64,000 nucleotides of DNA from Pelagomonas calceolata. Taxonomy: Eukaryota > Sar > Pelagophyceae > Pelagomonadales > Pelagomonadaceae. Positions 54,534 through 63,201 of the stretch are shown here, piece by piece. The stretch covers positions 744,001 through 808,000 of the forward strand of contig CAKKNE010000005.1 in assembly GCA_918797485.1 (NCBI GenBank), in the 5' to 3' direction. The position numbers and the translations under genes are program-made. How positions within the stretch are numbered: the stretch's first letter is position 1; each line of letters starts with the position of its first letter. The notes beneath the pieces are model-generated. The model was not told where the DNA came from, searched no databases, and saw nothing but the letters and a program-made list of their open reading frames with translations.

Positions 54534-55835
54534 CTAGGCGATGGCACACCCGCCCATGCCAGAGTTGCTCGCCGTCGCGGGCCCGTCGTACTCGAAGGGC
54601 ATGCAGTCGCTCTCGTGCGCCCAGAGGTCTTCTTCGGGGCAGTTTGGCGCCGCGGCGCGCGCCGCGGCCTTCGCGCGCGCCCAGCGCGTCGCGTTCAGGG
54701 ACGCCTGCCAGCTCTGGAGCTTCTTCATCGTGCCGGCGACGGAGGCCGTCGGGTCCTGGAGGCGCGCCTCGAGAAGGGCGCAGGCGTCTGGCAGGAGTTT
54801 GCGCGGCGAATCGCCGAATCCTTGATCGTCAGCGAACTCCAGGCGGCCGATCGTGAACGAGAACGGGAACGACGAGCACGCCGCGCCGCCGAGGGCCTGG
54901 GTCTCTTCGAACTCCTCCAGTGACTCCCACGACTCGTCGCCATAGGAATCGCAGAAGTAGGCGTTGCTCCCGTTCTTGGCGAGGCGCTCGATGGCCATCC
55001 ACTGGTCCTTGCCCTTCTTGTGGACGTTCGCCGCCAGGAGCGCGGTCCGGAGCGCGAAGCCGACCTCGTCCGGCGCGATACCCAGGGCCGCCGCGACGCC
55101 GGCGCTCGTCTCCCGCGAGGCCGAGTAGTAGCGGCAGGACGCGTCGTTTTCCCCTTGGGGCTCGCACCACGTCACCAGGCGCTCGCATGCGGCGCCGGCC
55201 TTGACGAAGACGCTCGTGTGCTGCATGCCCGCGCACCAGCAACCGGGGTCGCAGACGTTCTTGCTCCCGACGAACACGAGGAACGGGACGCGCGCCTGGG
55301 CGCCGCGCAGCGACACGAGGTGAAGGTTCTCGATGGCGTCCGGCGTCCAGTCCGTGTTCGTCACGTCGCAGGCGCCGTGGTGGACGACGCCGTCGACGAG
55401 GCGCGCGACGAGCGCCGCCTTCGGCTTGGCCTCCTCGTCCATGGCGTCCTTCCACGCGTTGAGCGCGGCGAGGTTCGCGTCGAAGCGATCGACGCTGTCG
55501 ACCCGGAGGCGGTCGAACATCGAGCCGCCAAAGCGCCGCTGCCGCTGCGCGCCCGGCTTCGGGCGGAACGTCTTGCGGAGGACCGTGTCACCGCGGCTCG
55601 CGAGCAGGATCGCGTCGAGCGTCGGCTCCGAGGCCAGGATCTCGACGCCGTGCTCCTTGAAGGCGAGCGCCACGCCCCAGAGCTCGCGCTTGCCGCCAAA
55701 GCCCGCGATCACCGAGAGGACGCCGACGTCGAGCTTGCCGACAAGGCGCGTGCGCTCCACGGAAATCTCATGGGCGGCGCGGCGTTTTGCTTCGCGTTCG
55801 GCGGCCGCCGCGCGGGCGCGTCGCGTCGCGGGCAT
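54534..55835 (-). CDS. Unknown protein with CaaX-like end
   Basis: 433 residues from the ATG at 55835. The N-terminus is a basic helix (RRARAAAAEREAKRRAAHEI). The central part contains ordered-looking segments with paired Cys (FVGSKNVCDPGCWCAGMQHT, LVTWCEPQGENDASCRYY) and FSFTIGRLEFADDQGFG. It ends GMGGCAIA, matching a CaaX box (CAIA). I recognise no family. It may be a membrane-attached cytosolic enzyme or scaffold; this is inference from the C-terminus alone. Confidence 0.6.
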   Translation of the reverse strand: MPATRRARAAAAEREAKRRAAHEISVERTRLVGKLDVGVLSVIAGFGGKRELWGVALAFKEHGVEILASEPTLDAILLASRGDTVLRKTFRPKPGAQRQRRFGGSMFDRLRVDSVDRFDANLAALNAWKDAMDEEAKPKAALVARLVDGVVHHGACDVTNTDWTPDAIENLHLVSLRGAQARVPFLVFVGSKNVCDPGCWCAGMQHTSVFVKAGAACERLVTWCEPQGENDASCRYYSASRETSAGVAAALGIAPDEVGFALRTALLAANVHKKGKDQWMAIERLAKNGSNAYFCDSYGDESWESLEEFEETQALGGAACSSFPFSFTIGRLEFADDQGFGDSPRKLLPDACALLEARLQDPTASVAGTMKKLQSWQASLNATRWARAKAAARAAAPNCPEEDLWAHESDCMPFEYDGPATASNSGMGGCAIA

Positions 55836-56090
55836 TGATCAACGAGAGAGTACTTAAGCGGTCACGAACACTAGACTAACTCGTGCGCCGGCGAAGCTGC
55901 GTACTCGGAGGAACGCCTTACTGGTTTGAACCCGAGTTGAAAGGATTTAGCTCAGGGTTTAGGTACCACCGCGGTCGGGCCTTCCGGCAAGCGCGGAGTA
56001 ACTGGCCAATTGCGAGTCGCTTGAACCACGCGCGCCGCAAGAAGCGTCTGTGGCTAGGGTACTAACAATTCGCCTATTTTGGTAATCCGA

Positions 56091-56114
56091 GCTAGCGGCC
56101 TGTAAGACACTAGC
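56091..56114 (-). promoter_or_regulatory. CTAG-type inverted promoter element
   Basis: Perfect reverse copy of the consensus between divergent genes: 256 bp from 55835 and 143 bp from 56257. Confidence 0.6.
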
Positions 56115-56256
56115 AAGCTTGGTTCTGTGTGGATTTGCCTTTTGAGCGCGCTCGAGCGCGACGTTACCGTGCGTCCAGCTGACGGGAGCGAGAAAATATA
56201 ATCCGCCAGCGCGTTCTGCCTGCGAAAGGCAGCCCTTTGGCAAGCTCTGCGAGACG

Positions 56257-57651
56257 ATGCCCTGGAGGGCAGCCAAGCCTGTGGAGGAGCCCGCGGGCAC
56301 CGATGCGACCACGATGTACCACCGCATCGCTGACTGGTACAACAGCCCGGAAGGCGACGCGCTGCGGGCAGCCTGGGGCGCGTACCCGGCATCGCCAGAG
56401 ACGCTCGAGAGCTGGTCCGGCTTCGTCGCGGTGACCAACGCGTTCCTCGACCACGCGGGCCCGCCGCCGACCGCCCCCGAGACGGTCCAGGTCGAAGAAG
56501 AAGGCCCGCCAGTGAGCGAGGAGCCGTATGAGCCGCCGTTGATGATGGAGGAGGAGCGGGAGGCGCCGGCACTCGGCGAGGAGGCCGCGGCGGAGGAGAC
56601 TGGTGTTGTGGTAGACTGGGCGCTCCTCCGGACGCGAGAGATTCTGACGAACGAGTCGCTGCGCGACAGATTAAAGCGCTGGTGCGCCGGCGACCGCGAG
56701 GGCTTGCCGCCCATCTCGACGTGGAATACGAGCCGGGTCACGGACTTTAGCAAGCTATTCATGAATCAGAAGGGTTTCAACGACGACATCAGCGCGTGGG
56801 ATACTTCTAATGTGATGACGATGGAAGGGATGTTCCGCAACGCCTCGACGTTCAACCAGCCGCTGAACGACTGGCGGGTCGACAAGGTCACAAATATGCA
56901 GCAAATGTTCCAGAGTGCCTCGTCGTTCAACCAGCCGCTGAACAACTGGCGGGTCGACAACGTCACTGATATGGGCGGGATGCTCTGGGGCGCCTCGGCG
57001 TTCAACCAACCACTGAACGACTGGCGGGTCGACAACGTCACGAATATGCGCATGATGTTCAGCTGCGCCGAGGTGTTCAACCAGCCGCTGAACGACTGGC
57101 GGGTCGACAACGTCACGGATATGCGCTGGATGTTCAGGGATGCCTCGGCGTTCAACCAACCGCTGGGCGACTGGCGGGTCGACAAGGCCACAAACACGGA
57201 AGACATGTTCAAAGGAGCTTCGGCCTTCGACATAGACCGCAACTGGGGACTCACGAACGAGACGCTGCGAGATTGGACAAGGCGCTGGTGCGACAGCGAC
57301 CACGAGGGCTTGCCGCACATCTCGACGTGGAATACGAGTAAGGTGACTGACATGAGCTCGCTCTTCCATTGCGACGATGGATTTAACGACGACATCAGCG
57401 CGTGGGATACCTCTAGCGTGACGACGATGATGAATATGTTCAACGGCGCCAAGGCGTTCAACCAGCCGATTGGCGAATGGCGGGTCGACAACGTCACGAA
57501 TATGAGCAATATGTTCCGCTTCGCTTCGTCCTTCGACCAACCCCTGGGCACTTGGAGACTTAGAGCAAACTGCAAAACTCTTCGAATGTTTGAGGGCAGC
57601 AACTTTCGGAACAGCCGCCCAGTGAAGGCGTCGTGCTGCGCCATCTCTTGA
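56257..57651 (+). CDS. DUF285 (BspA-like) repeat protein with CaaX end
   Basis: 464 residues. After an acidic N-terminal region come two repeat blocks (about residues 160-320 and 355-440) of a 25-residue motif with core FNQPL-x-DWRVDNVT-x-M and MF-x2-A, typical of DUF285/PF03382 solenoids. Each block is introduced by ISTWNTS-(K/R)-VTD and FNDDISAWDTS. At DNA level the repeats are near-identical 75-mers, so recent unit duplication is likely. The protein ends ASCCAIS, a CaaX box with an extra Cys, suggesting lipid attachment to a cytosolic membrane face. DUF285 proteins in other organisms are often surface or interaction proteins. Confidence 0.82.
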   Translation: MPWRAAKPVEEPAGTDATTMYHRIADWYNSPEGDALRAAWGAYPASPETLESWSGFVAVTNAFLDHAGPPPTAPETVQVEEEGPPVSEEPYEPPLMMEEEREAPALGEEAAAEETGVVVDWALLRTREILTNESLRDRLKRWCAGDREGLPPISTWNTSRVTDFSKLFMNQKGFNDDISAWDTSNVMTMEGMFRNASTFNQPLNDWRVDKVTNMQQMFQSASSFNQPLNNWRVDNVTDMGGMLWGASAFNQPLNDWRVDNVTNMRMMFSCAEVFNQPLNDWRVDNVTDMRWMFRDASAFNQPLGDWRVDKATNTEDMFKGASAFDIDRNWGLTNETLRDWTRRWCDSDHEGLPHISTWNTSKVTDMSSLFHCDDGFNDDISAWDTSSVTTMMNMFNGAKAFNQPIGEWRVDNVTNMSNMFRFASSFDQPLGTWRLRANCKTLRMFEGSNFRNSRPVKASCCAIS

Positions 57652-57751
57652 ATTCGTTACCTCTGCCCCCATTTCTTTCAGTAAGGCTTCCTTTAGACCT
57701 TTAGAACCTCCTTTATCCTTTAGACTTTAGAGACTTTAGACAACAACATCA

Positions 57752-58912
57752 TTAGATATTCGGCACAAGCATCCCCGCGATCGCGTTCAGGTTCGCGTCG
57801 TCGGCGTCGAGCGCCGCGACGCGGAGCGCGTACTCGACGGCCCGCGGGTCGACGACCTCCTCGGAGACGAGCCACGAAACGATGTCGGTGCGTTTGTAGG
57901 CGCACGCGTGCTCGAGGGGGGTGTGCCCCGCCGCATTTGGCGCTCGGAGATCCACGCGGCAGACATCGCGCAAGTACGCTAGAGTCGCGGTGTCTCCGCC
58001 GGCCGCCGCCCAGTGCGCGCAGGTGCACCCGCGGTCGTTGGCGACGTGCGCGTCCGCGCCGGCCGCGAGCAGCGTCCGCACGGCCGAGACGCCCCCCTGC
58101 CACGCCGCCCAGTGGATGACGGCGTTGCCGTCGTGAGTCGTCGCGCACGCGTCGGCGCCGGCCGAAAGGAGCAGCTCGGCCGCGCCTTCCTCGAAGCCCG
58201 TGCCCGCGGCGTTCCCACGGACGCCGCAGGCCGCCCAGTGGAGCGACGTCGCGCCCGCCGCATCGCGGTCGCGCGCCAGCGCCGCGTCGCTCGCTATCAA
58301 AGCCGAGAGAACGTCGACGGCGCCGCGCCCGGCGGCGACGTGCGCGGCCGACGCGCCGCGGCGGTCCCTGTCTTGCGCCGGCGCCCAGCCGTGGGCTAAT
58401 AGGTCTCGTACTAAGCGCGCGTCGCCGTCCGCGGCCGCGCGCCGGCCGCCGCGCCGGAAGGCCGCCACGAGCGCCGCCACGTCACCCGCGTCGCCGCCGC
58501 AGGCCTCGGCGAAGTCGTCGTGGGTCGCGGGCGTGGCGCAGAGGTCGCCGAGGAGCGGCGGGCGGAGCCCCGGCGTCGCGAGCTGCGCGCCGTGCGGTGC
58601 GCCGACGCGGCGCAAATATGCGTGGCGCGCCGCCAGCACGGCCAGCGGCGTCGACGCGAGCTGCGGCGTCGCTTCGATGAGATCGGTCGCGTCCTCGACG
58701 CCGAAGACCTCGCGTATGAAGCGAAGGATAGGGCCAAGGCGGCCGCGCCGTGCCGCGGCGACGACGGCCGGGTGTTCACGGATCGCGGCGTCGAGTCTGG
58801 CGGCTCGGAAGCCGCAGCCGTCGCCAAATAACGTCAGGCGCGCGGCGTTCGTCTGGCGGAGCGCGTGTGCTGTTGTGGTGAGCGCCGCGACGACGTAGAC
58901 GATTCGTGGCAT
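57752..58912 (-). CDS. Ankyrin-repeat protein with signal peptide and mTERF-like segment
   Basis: 386 residues from the ATG at 58912; the start MPRIVYVVAALTTTAHALRQ is a signal peptide. Residues about 50-110 resemble mTERF-type helical repeats (LGPILRFIREVFGVEDATDL, TPQLASTPLAVLAARHAYLR). From about 190 on are four to five ankyrin repeats (RRGASAAHVAAGRGAVDVLS, TSLHWAACG, NAVIHWAAWQGGVSAVRTLL, CAHWAAAGGDTATLAYLRD, HTPLEHACAYKRTDIVSWLV). A plastid location is possible through the signal peptide. Partner proteins are unknown. Confidence 0.78.
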   Translation of the reverse strand: MPRIVYVVAALTTTAHALRQTNAARLTLFGDGCGFRAARLDAAIREHPAVVAAARRGRLGPILRFIREVFGVEDATDLIEATPQLASTPLAVLAARHAYLRRVGAPHGAQLATPGLRPPLLGDLCATPATHDDFAEACGGDAGDVAALVAAFRRGGRRAAADGDARLVRDLLAHGWAPAQDRDRRGASAAHVAAGRGAVDVLSALIASDAALARDRDAAGATSLHWAACGVRGNAAGTGFEEGAAELLLSAGADACATTHDGNAVIHWAAWQGGVSAVRTLLAAGADAHVANDRGCTCAHWAAAGGDTATLAYLRDVCRVDLRAPNAAGHTPLEHACAYKRTDIVSWLVSEEVVDPRAVEYALRVAALDADDANLNAIAGMLVPNI

Positions 58913-59094
58913 TGCTACGCGGCGATGCGTGCTGGTGCTATATGACATTGGTAGTGCATGGCAGCGCTGCCTCCCACACTGACGGATAATGTCCCAAACG
59001 CTGGCTGGGCGTCAAAGCGCTGGACAGAAATCGTAAGAATGGCCAGGACAGCAGTGTTGGATAGCGTAGCGCCCACACACGAGAGGAGCAAGCA

Positions 59095-59117
59095 GCTAGC
59101 GTATCGAGACACACTAG
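59095..59117 (-). promoter_or_regulatory. CTAG-type inverted promoter element
   Basis: Reverse copy with a diverged centre, 183 bp from the ankyrin start (58912) and 112 bp from the RCC1-BTB start (59229). Confidence 0.5.
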
Positions 59118-59228
59118 TCCCATCGACCTCGAAGCGGCTCTCTGGCTTTGGGCAGCCTCCCTCGCCGCCGCAGGGGCCGATACGTCGAACGAATCGGCGC
59201 GACGGAGCGGGAGACGCGGATCGGCGGC

Positions 59229-62200
59229 ATGGCGCCAGCAGCCGCCGACCCCATGGCTAAGGACACCATGGACTACCTGCAGTCCGTGGCCGCGGCGCGG
59301 GCCCGCTGCGACGCGGTCTTAGCATCGAAAGCAGTCGACGAGCCACAGCCGACGAACGTAGAAAAGACGAAGAACGCGCTGAGCGAGGCGCCGTCGGCCG
59401 CGTCGGTACGCGCCGTGTTTCCCCGCGCGCCGAAGGTGAAAGTGACCGGCGAGCTCCCGGACAAAGACGCGCCGCCGCCGTCGCTCGAAGAGTGCCAAGA
59501 CCTGCTGGGAGACGGCAAAGTGGAAGTTGTCGTAGAGGATTTATCAGGAAGACGCTTCGACGAGGTGCCCGTGCTCGCGTTGCCGAACATGTTCGTGGAA
59601 GCAGGCACGGTAGTGGACGAGGACCCGGCGGCGCGCGGGGCCGTCGGCGGCGTGGCGGGCGCGTGTGCCGCCGCCATCAGAATTGCTGATAGATCATTGC
59701 CGGAGCCGTACGTCGTTTCCCTGGCAAGGGCGTGTACGCAAGTTGCCGTCTTCGGCGCGCAACATTTGAGGCATCCTGAGACACAAGCACCTTTGCCGAG
59801 GTGTCGCAAAGAAGCGTGGACCTTCTCCAAAAAACGGCGGCGGGATAGCTGTGTGTGTCGCATCGGCGTGCATTCTTGGTCATCAACATATAGGGGTCTA
59901 GGTGTAGAAATAGCGACAGCATCGCAAGTCGCTGTCGCTGGTACTGGAGAGGCCGGCGACCAGGCGACGTTGAACTGCGTCGGGCGGCTGTGGTGCCCGC
60001 TCCGACCGGACGTGCTGGGAGACGAACTCGATGAACTCGACGCCATCCAATTCACAAAGTGCTGGTACGAGTTCTGGACCGATTCCGTGGATGAGATAGA
60101 GGACACTTCGACCATAGCACCGCCAAAACGGCTGAAACGATCGACAGCGATAGGCGCCCAAACGGTGGGCTGGGGCGAGTCGCCCATGCGATGCTTGGGG
60201 CGTGATTTAGGAGCAGTAGCTTCCCGACCACAACCACTATTCATCCGAGACCTGGAGGCGCTGGAGCGCATCAAAACCGTCGCGTGCTCCGCGCGGCATA
60301 CGGTAGTCCTGACGTGGCGGGGCCGCGTGTTTTGTTGCGGGGACAACGAAGACGGCGCGTGTGGTGTTGGAGGGACACAAAAAGTATCAAGGTTGGCAGC
60401 AGTCTCGTGGCCCGACGACGCGCCTATACAATGTACGAAAATAGCCGCTGGTGCGGACGTCTTTGGGGCTTCTTCTTGCGCCGTATCAAGTGAAGGGACT
60501 TTATATTGCTGGGGTTCTGGGGTCGCCTGTGCTTGTAGGACGACCGCACCTAGGTTGACCCCTACTGCTGTTTCTTTTTCAGATGAGGACGTTAGGGTTG
60601 TCTCGATCTCGGCGGGCGGGTCGTTCTGTATAGCACTCGACGAAAACAAACGCTTGTGGAGCTGGGGCATGTACGCGTCCGGAAGATTGGGTCTCGGGCA
60701 GCCTCCCAAGATCCGGGATCCTCGCATCCGGGAAGGCGACGTCGAGCGGCCTGGGAGAAGTGCCCGCTTACAATTAGCGCCGAAGCTCATCGAACGAGTA
60801 TCACTCCAAAGAAGCGACAAGATCACGTACTACGAAGCCGACGAATCGCAGACCGTAGCTTCACCAATGTGGGCCTCCGTAGTATGTGGAGAGGCCCACG
60901 CCCTGGCCATCGACGAACATGGTCGGTTGTACGCCTTCGGCTCGAACGCCCACGGCCAGCTAGGCCTGGGCGTGGCGAAGAATGGCGGCACGCAGGACGC
61001 GTTTCTCCCGACACCCGTCAATCCCTTCTTTACGCAGCAAAGAGTCGTCCACGCCTCCGCGGGGCCGACTCACTCCGCTATTATTGACGAGAAGGGCCGG
61101 GCCTGGACCTGGGGCGGCGGCGGCCACGGCTTGGCTTTATTAGGTCATGGCGCGCGGAAAGCCGACGCGCCTCCCCTCATGTCCACGACGGACTGGATGG
61201 CTCGACGAGTTACAGAGAGAAGGAGACCGACGTCCCAAAAGAGTGTGCGAGGGGCGTTTCGAGCAACTAGAACGTTGGTCGAGCTGCGCTTCGCCTGGCC
61301 GCGACGGGTCCACGGGTTGGATGGATTGGCTATTGCCCAAATCGCGTGCGGCGAGCGGCACACCGCGTTCTTGACCCAAGAGGGGTCCTTGTATACTTGT
61401 GGCGACGGTCTAGCTTTATTAGGTGCCGACGAGACGACGGAACGAGCTCGTAGAGTAGGCGAAGTCGTCCGGGACGAGGAGGCGCTGCTGCAAGCTGCGG
61501 TAGAAGCATCAGTAGTGGACGTGCCGCGCCAGCCGAACGCCGCCTGGCTGCCCGCGCTCGACGGGAAGCGCGTCGAGCGTGTTTCCTGTGGCGGCCAGCA
61601 TACCGTTGCATTGGTGAGTGGTTCGCAAGCCGCGCATTTGTTAGGTGCTAAATTATGGAAAGCCGCGAGGAAAGCGACGCAAGAGTTGAATGGCGAACCC
61701 ACGTCTGATGGGGAAGAAGACGCTCTTGTCGATTGCTTATTAGTCCCTGGAGGCGGCGACCCGATCTATGCTCATCTCGCAGTACTAGCTGCTCGGTCGC
61801 CCATGCTTGAAGAGCTCATAATGCTCGAGAAGAGAGAAGACGGCGACGACGACGGTTATTTGCAGATATTAGTGCCTGATCTCAGTCCAAGAGTCTGTGA
61901 ACTCTTCTTAGAATACTGCTATAGAGATGATATTTTCGAGCCTCGAGACGCACCTCTACCACTCCCACTCATAGCGGAACTCAAGAAGGGCGCCGAATTA
62001 TATAAAACACCTAGACTCGCTTCATTATGCAGTCAAGCGCTAGGTAACGTGCAAATCGACGAGTCGTACGACGACGTCTTACCATCTTCATTGGCGGAGG
62101 ATTTCGAAACGCTAGTGAACAAGGGGGACTTCACGGACGTGACCGTGAAGGCGTCGAAGGGTCAAGTCCGGGCGCACCGGCCCGTGCTTGCAGCTAGGTC

Positions 62201-62891
62201 TGACTACTTCCGGGCGATGTTCCGGAGTGGCATGCGGGAATCTATAGATGACGGCTTCCAAGCGAAGCAGCGTTGTAGAGTGGAGGTCTGCGTGCCGGAT
62301 GATGATGATGACGTTTCTAGGTTGTTTCGAGCCGTGTATTCCTCGAAACTACCTTTAGGAGATGGTGATCGATTCTTGCGAGACGTCGTGGCCGCGGATA
62401 GATACGGCTTGGAGGATGTGCGAAGGCTCGGCGAGGCGGGCTGCGCCACGTCTGATTCTGCGGATCGGTCGGTCGTATTACAGACGGCTTCTCGCATTGG
62501 CGCGGCGAACTTGTATTCGGATCAATTAGGTAAAGCTTGTACGGACATCGCGGATTTAAACATCAAGGAGTTGGGCACGGATGTCCTGGAGGATCTGATG
62601 ACGACGATAGCGTCCCAACGACCGCATCTGTTGAGGCCGGCGGCGCCGCCGGAACCACCATATGATCCAGATAAAGTGATATCGACACCAATAGCGGCCG
62701 GCAATTTATCGTGGAAGCATTCGGTCGCCATGACCCTCGCGGCCATGGTGACGTTCATCGCCCAGTCGGCTTATAGATTCCGGCAGACGGCGTCGATGGT
62801 CATCAACGGGATCTTCCTGGTTTTTGTCTTGTGGCTGTACCGGGACTCGGCGCGGCGCGAGGCTGCCAAAGCGCGTAAGAAGAAGGTGTAG
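59229..62891 (+). CDS. RCC1-repeat / double BTB protein with C-terminal membrane segments
   Basis: 1220 residues from ATG 59229. RCC1 blades occur from about residue 230 on (HTVVLTWRGRVFCCGDNEDG, HALAIDEHGRLYAFGSNAHG, HSAIIDEKGRAWTWGGGGHG, HTAFLTQEGSLYTCGDGLAL). Two BTB/POZ domains follow: one around IYAHLAVLAARSPMLEELIM and one at DFTDVTVKASKGQVRAHRPV with LAARSDYFRAMFRSGM. Two hydrophobic stretches near the end (VAMTLAAMVTFIAQSAYRF and MVINGIFLVFVLWLYR) and a basic tail suggest membrane anchoring. BTB domains usually recruit cullin-3, so a membrane-bound substrate adaptor is a reasonable guess. No introns. Confidence 0.85.
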   Translation: MAPAAADPMAKDTMDYLQSVAAARARCDAVLASKAVDEPQPTNVEKTKNALSEAPSAASVRAVFPRAPKVKVTGELPDKDAPPPSLEECQDLLGDGKVEVVVEDLSGRRFDEVPVLALPNMFVEAGTVVDEDPAARGAVGGVAGACAAAIRIADRSLPEPYVVSLARACTQVAVFGAQHLRHPETQAPLPRCRKEAWTFSKKRRRDSCVCRIGVHSWSSTYRGLGVEIATASQVAVAGTGEAGDQATLNCVGRLWCPLRPDVLGDELDELDAIQFTKCWYEFWTDSVDEIEDTSTIAPPKRLKRSTAIGAQTVGWGESPMRCLGRDLGAVASRPQPLFIRDLEALERIKTVACSARHTVVLTWRGRVFCCGDNEDGACGVGGTQKVSRLAAVSWPDDAPIQCTKIAAGADVFGASSCAVSSEGTLYCWGSGVACACRTTAPRLTPTAVSFSDEDVRVVSISAGGSFCIALDENKRLWSWGMYASGRLGLGQPPKIRDPRIREGDVERPGRSARLQLAPKLIERVSLQRSDKITYYEADESQTVASPMWASVVCGEAHALAIDEHGRLYAFGSNAHGQLGLGVAKNGGTQDAFLPTPVNPFFTQQRVVHASAGPTHSAIIDEKGRAWTWGGGGHGLALLGHGARKADAPPLMSTTDWMARRVTERRRPTSQKSVRGAFRATRTLVELRFAWPRRVHGLDGLAIAQIACGERHTAFLTQEGSLYTCGDGLALLGADETTERARRVGEVVRDEEALLQAAVEASVVDVPRQPNAAWLPALDGKRVERVSCGGQHTVALVSGSQAAHLLGAKLWKAARKATQELNGEPTSDGEEDALVDCLLVPGGGDPIYAHLAVLAARSPMLEELIMLEKREDGDDDGYLQILVPDLSPRVCELFLEYCYRDDIFEPRDAPLPLPLIAELKKGAELYKTPRLASLCSQALGNVQIDESYDDVLPSSLAEDFETLVNKGDFTDVTVKASKGQVRAHRPVLAARSDYFRAMFRSGMRESIDDGFQAKQRCRVEVCVPDDDDDVSRLFRAVYSSKLPLGDGDRFLRDVVAADRYGLEDVRRLGEAGCATSDSADRSVVLQTASRIGAANLYSDQLGKACTDIADLNIKELGTDVLEDLMTTIASQRPHLLRPAAPPEPPYDPDKVISTPIAAGNLSWKHSVAMTLAAMVTFIAQSAYRFRQTASMVINGIFLVFVLWLYRDSARREAAKARKKKV

Positions 62892-62978
62892 TTGCAATTC
62901 GATGTGGTGGGGATTGCCGACGCGGGTAATCGACGGGATATGTTACGGGAGGCCGCGGCGCACGAGGATTGCGCGGCG

Positions 62979-63045
62979 AGAGAGAGAGAGAGAGAGTCGC
63001 TTATTGAACCCGCCCCCAGGTAGTACGGACCCCGGAACGCTGGCG
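62979..63045 (-). repeat. Dispersed repeat, inverted copy of 33401-33465
   Basis: A (GA)n run, then CTTATTGAACCCGCCCCCAG and GTAGTACGGACCCCGGAACG, the reverse complement of the unit at 33401. It ends right beside the promoter element at 63049. Confidence 0.7.
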
Positions 63046-63048
63046 AAG

Positions 63049-63072
63049 GCTAGCGGCGTGTAAGATACTAGG
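63049..63072 (-). promoter_or_regulatory. CTAG-type inverted promoter element
   Basis: Reverse copy (GCTAGCGG, GTAAGATACTAGG), 130 bp upstream of the F-box/Kelch ATG at 63202. Confidence 0.55.
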
Positions 63073-63201
63073 AAGCCACACAAGCCGGGCCGCGGCCGAT
63101 AATCCGTGCTACCGGTGCTCACGAATCTCGCGCGGTATTGATTCGAGGAGTTCTGGGCCTGGTCGAGGCCCACGTGCTGCGAATTGCATTCGTTCGGGGC
63201 A

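Noticed and set aside
55895-55960. GGTTTGAACCCGAG resembling a T-arm
   Set aside because: No matching D-arm, anticodon stem or acceptor pairing nearby.
56780-57560. Regular 75-bp repeats that could suggest a CRISPR or satellite array
   Set aside because: They are in-frame codons of a DUF285 protein with no unique spacers.
59273-60826. 517-codon minus-strand ORF opposite the RCC1-BTB gene
   Set aside because: Composition is Ser/Thr/Arg-random, no domain, and it is fully overlapped by RCC1 repeats on the other strand.
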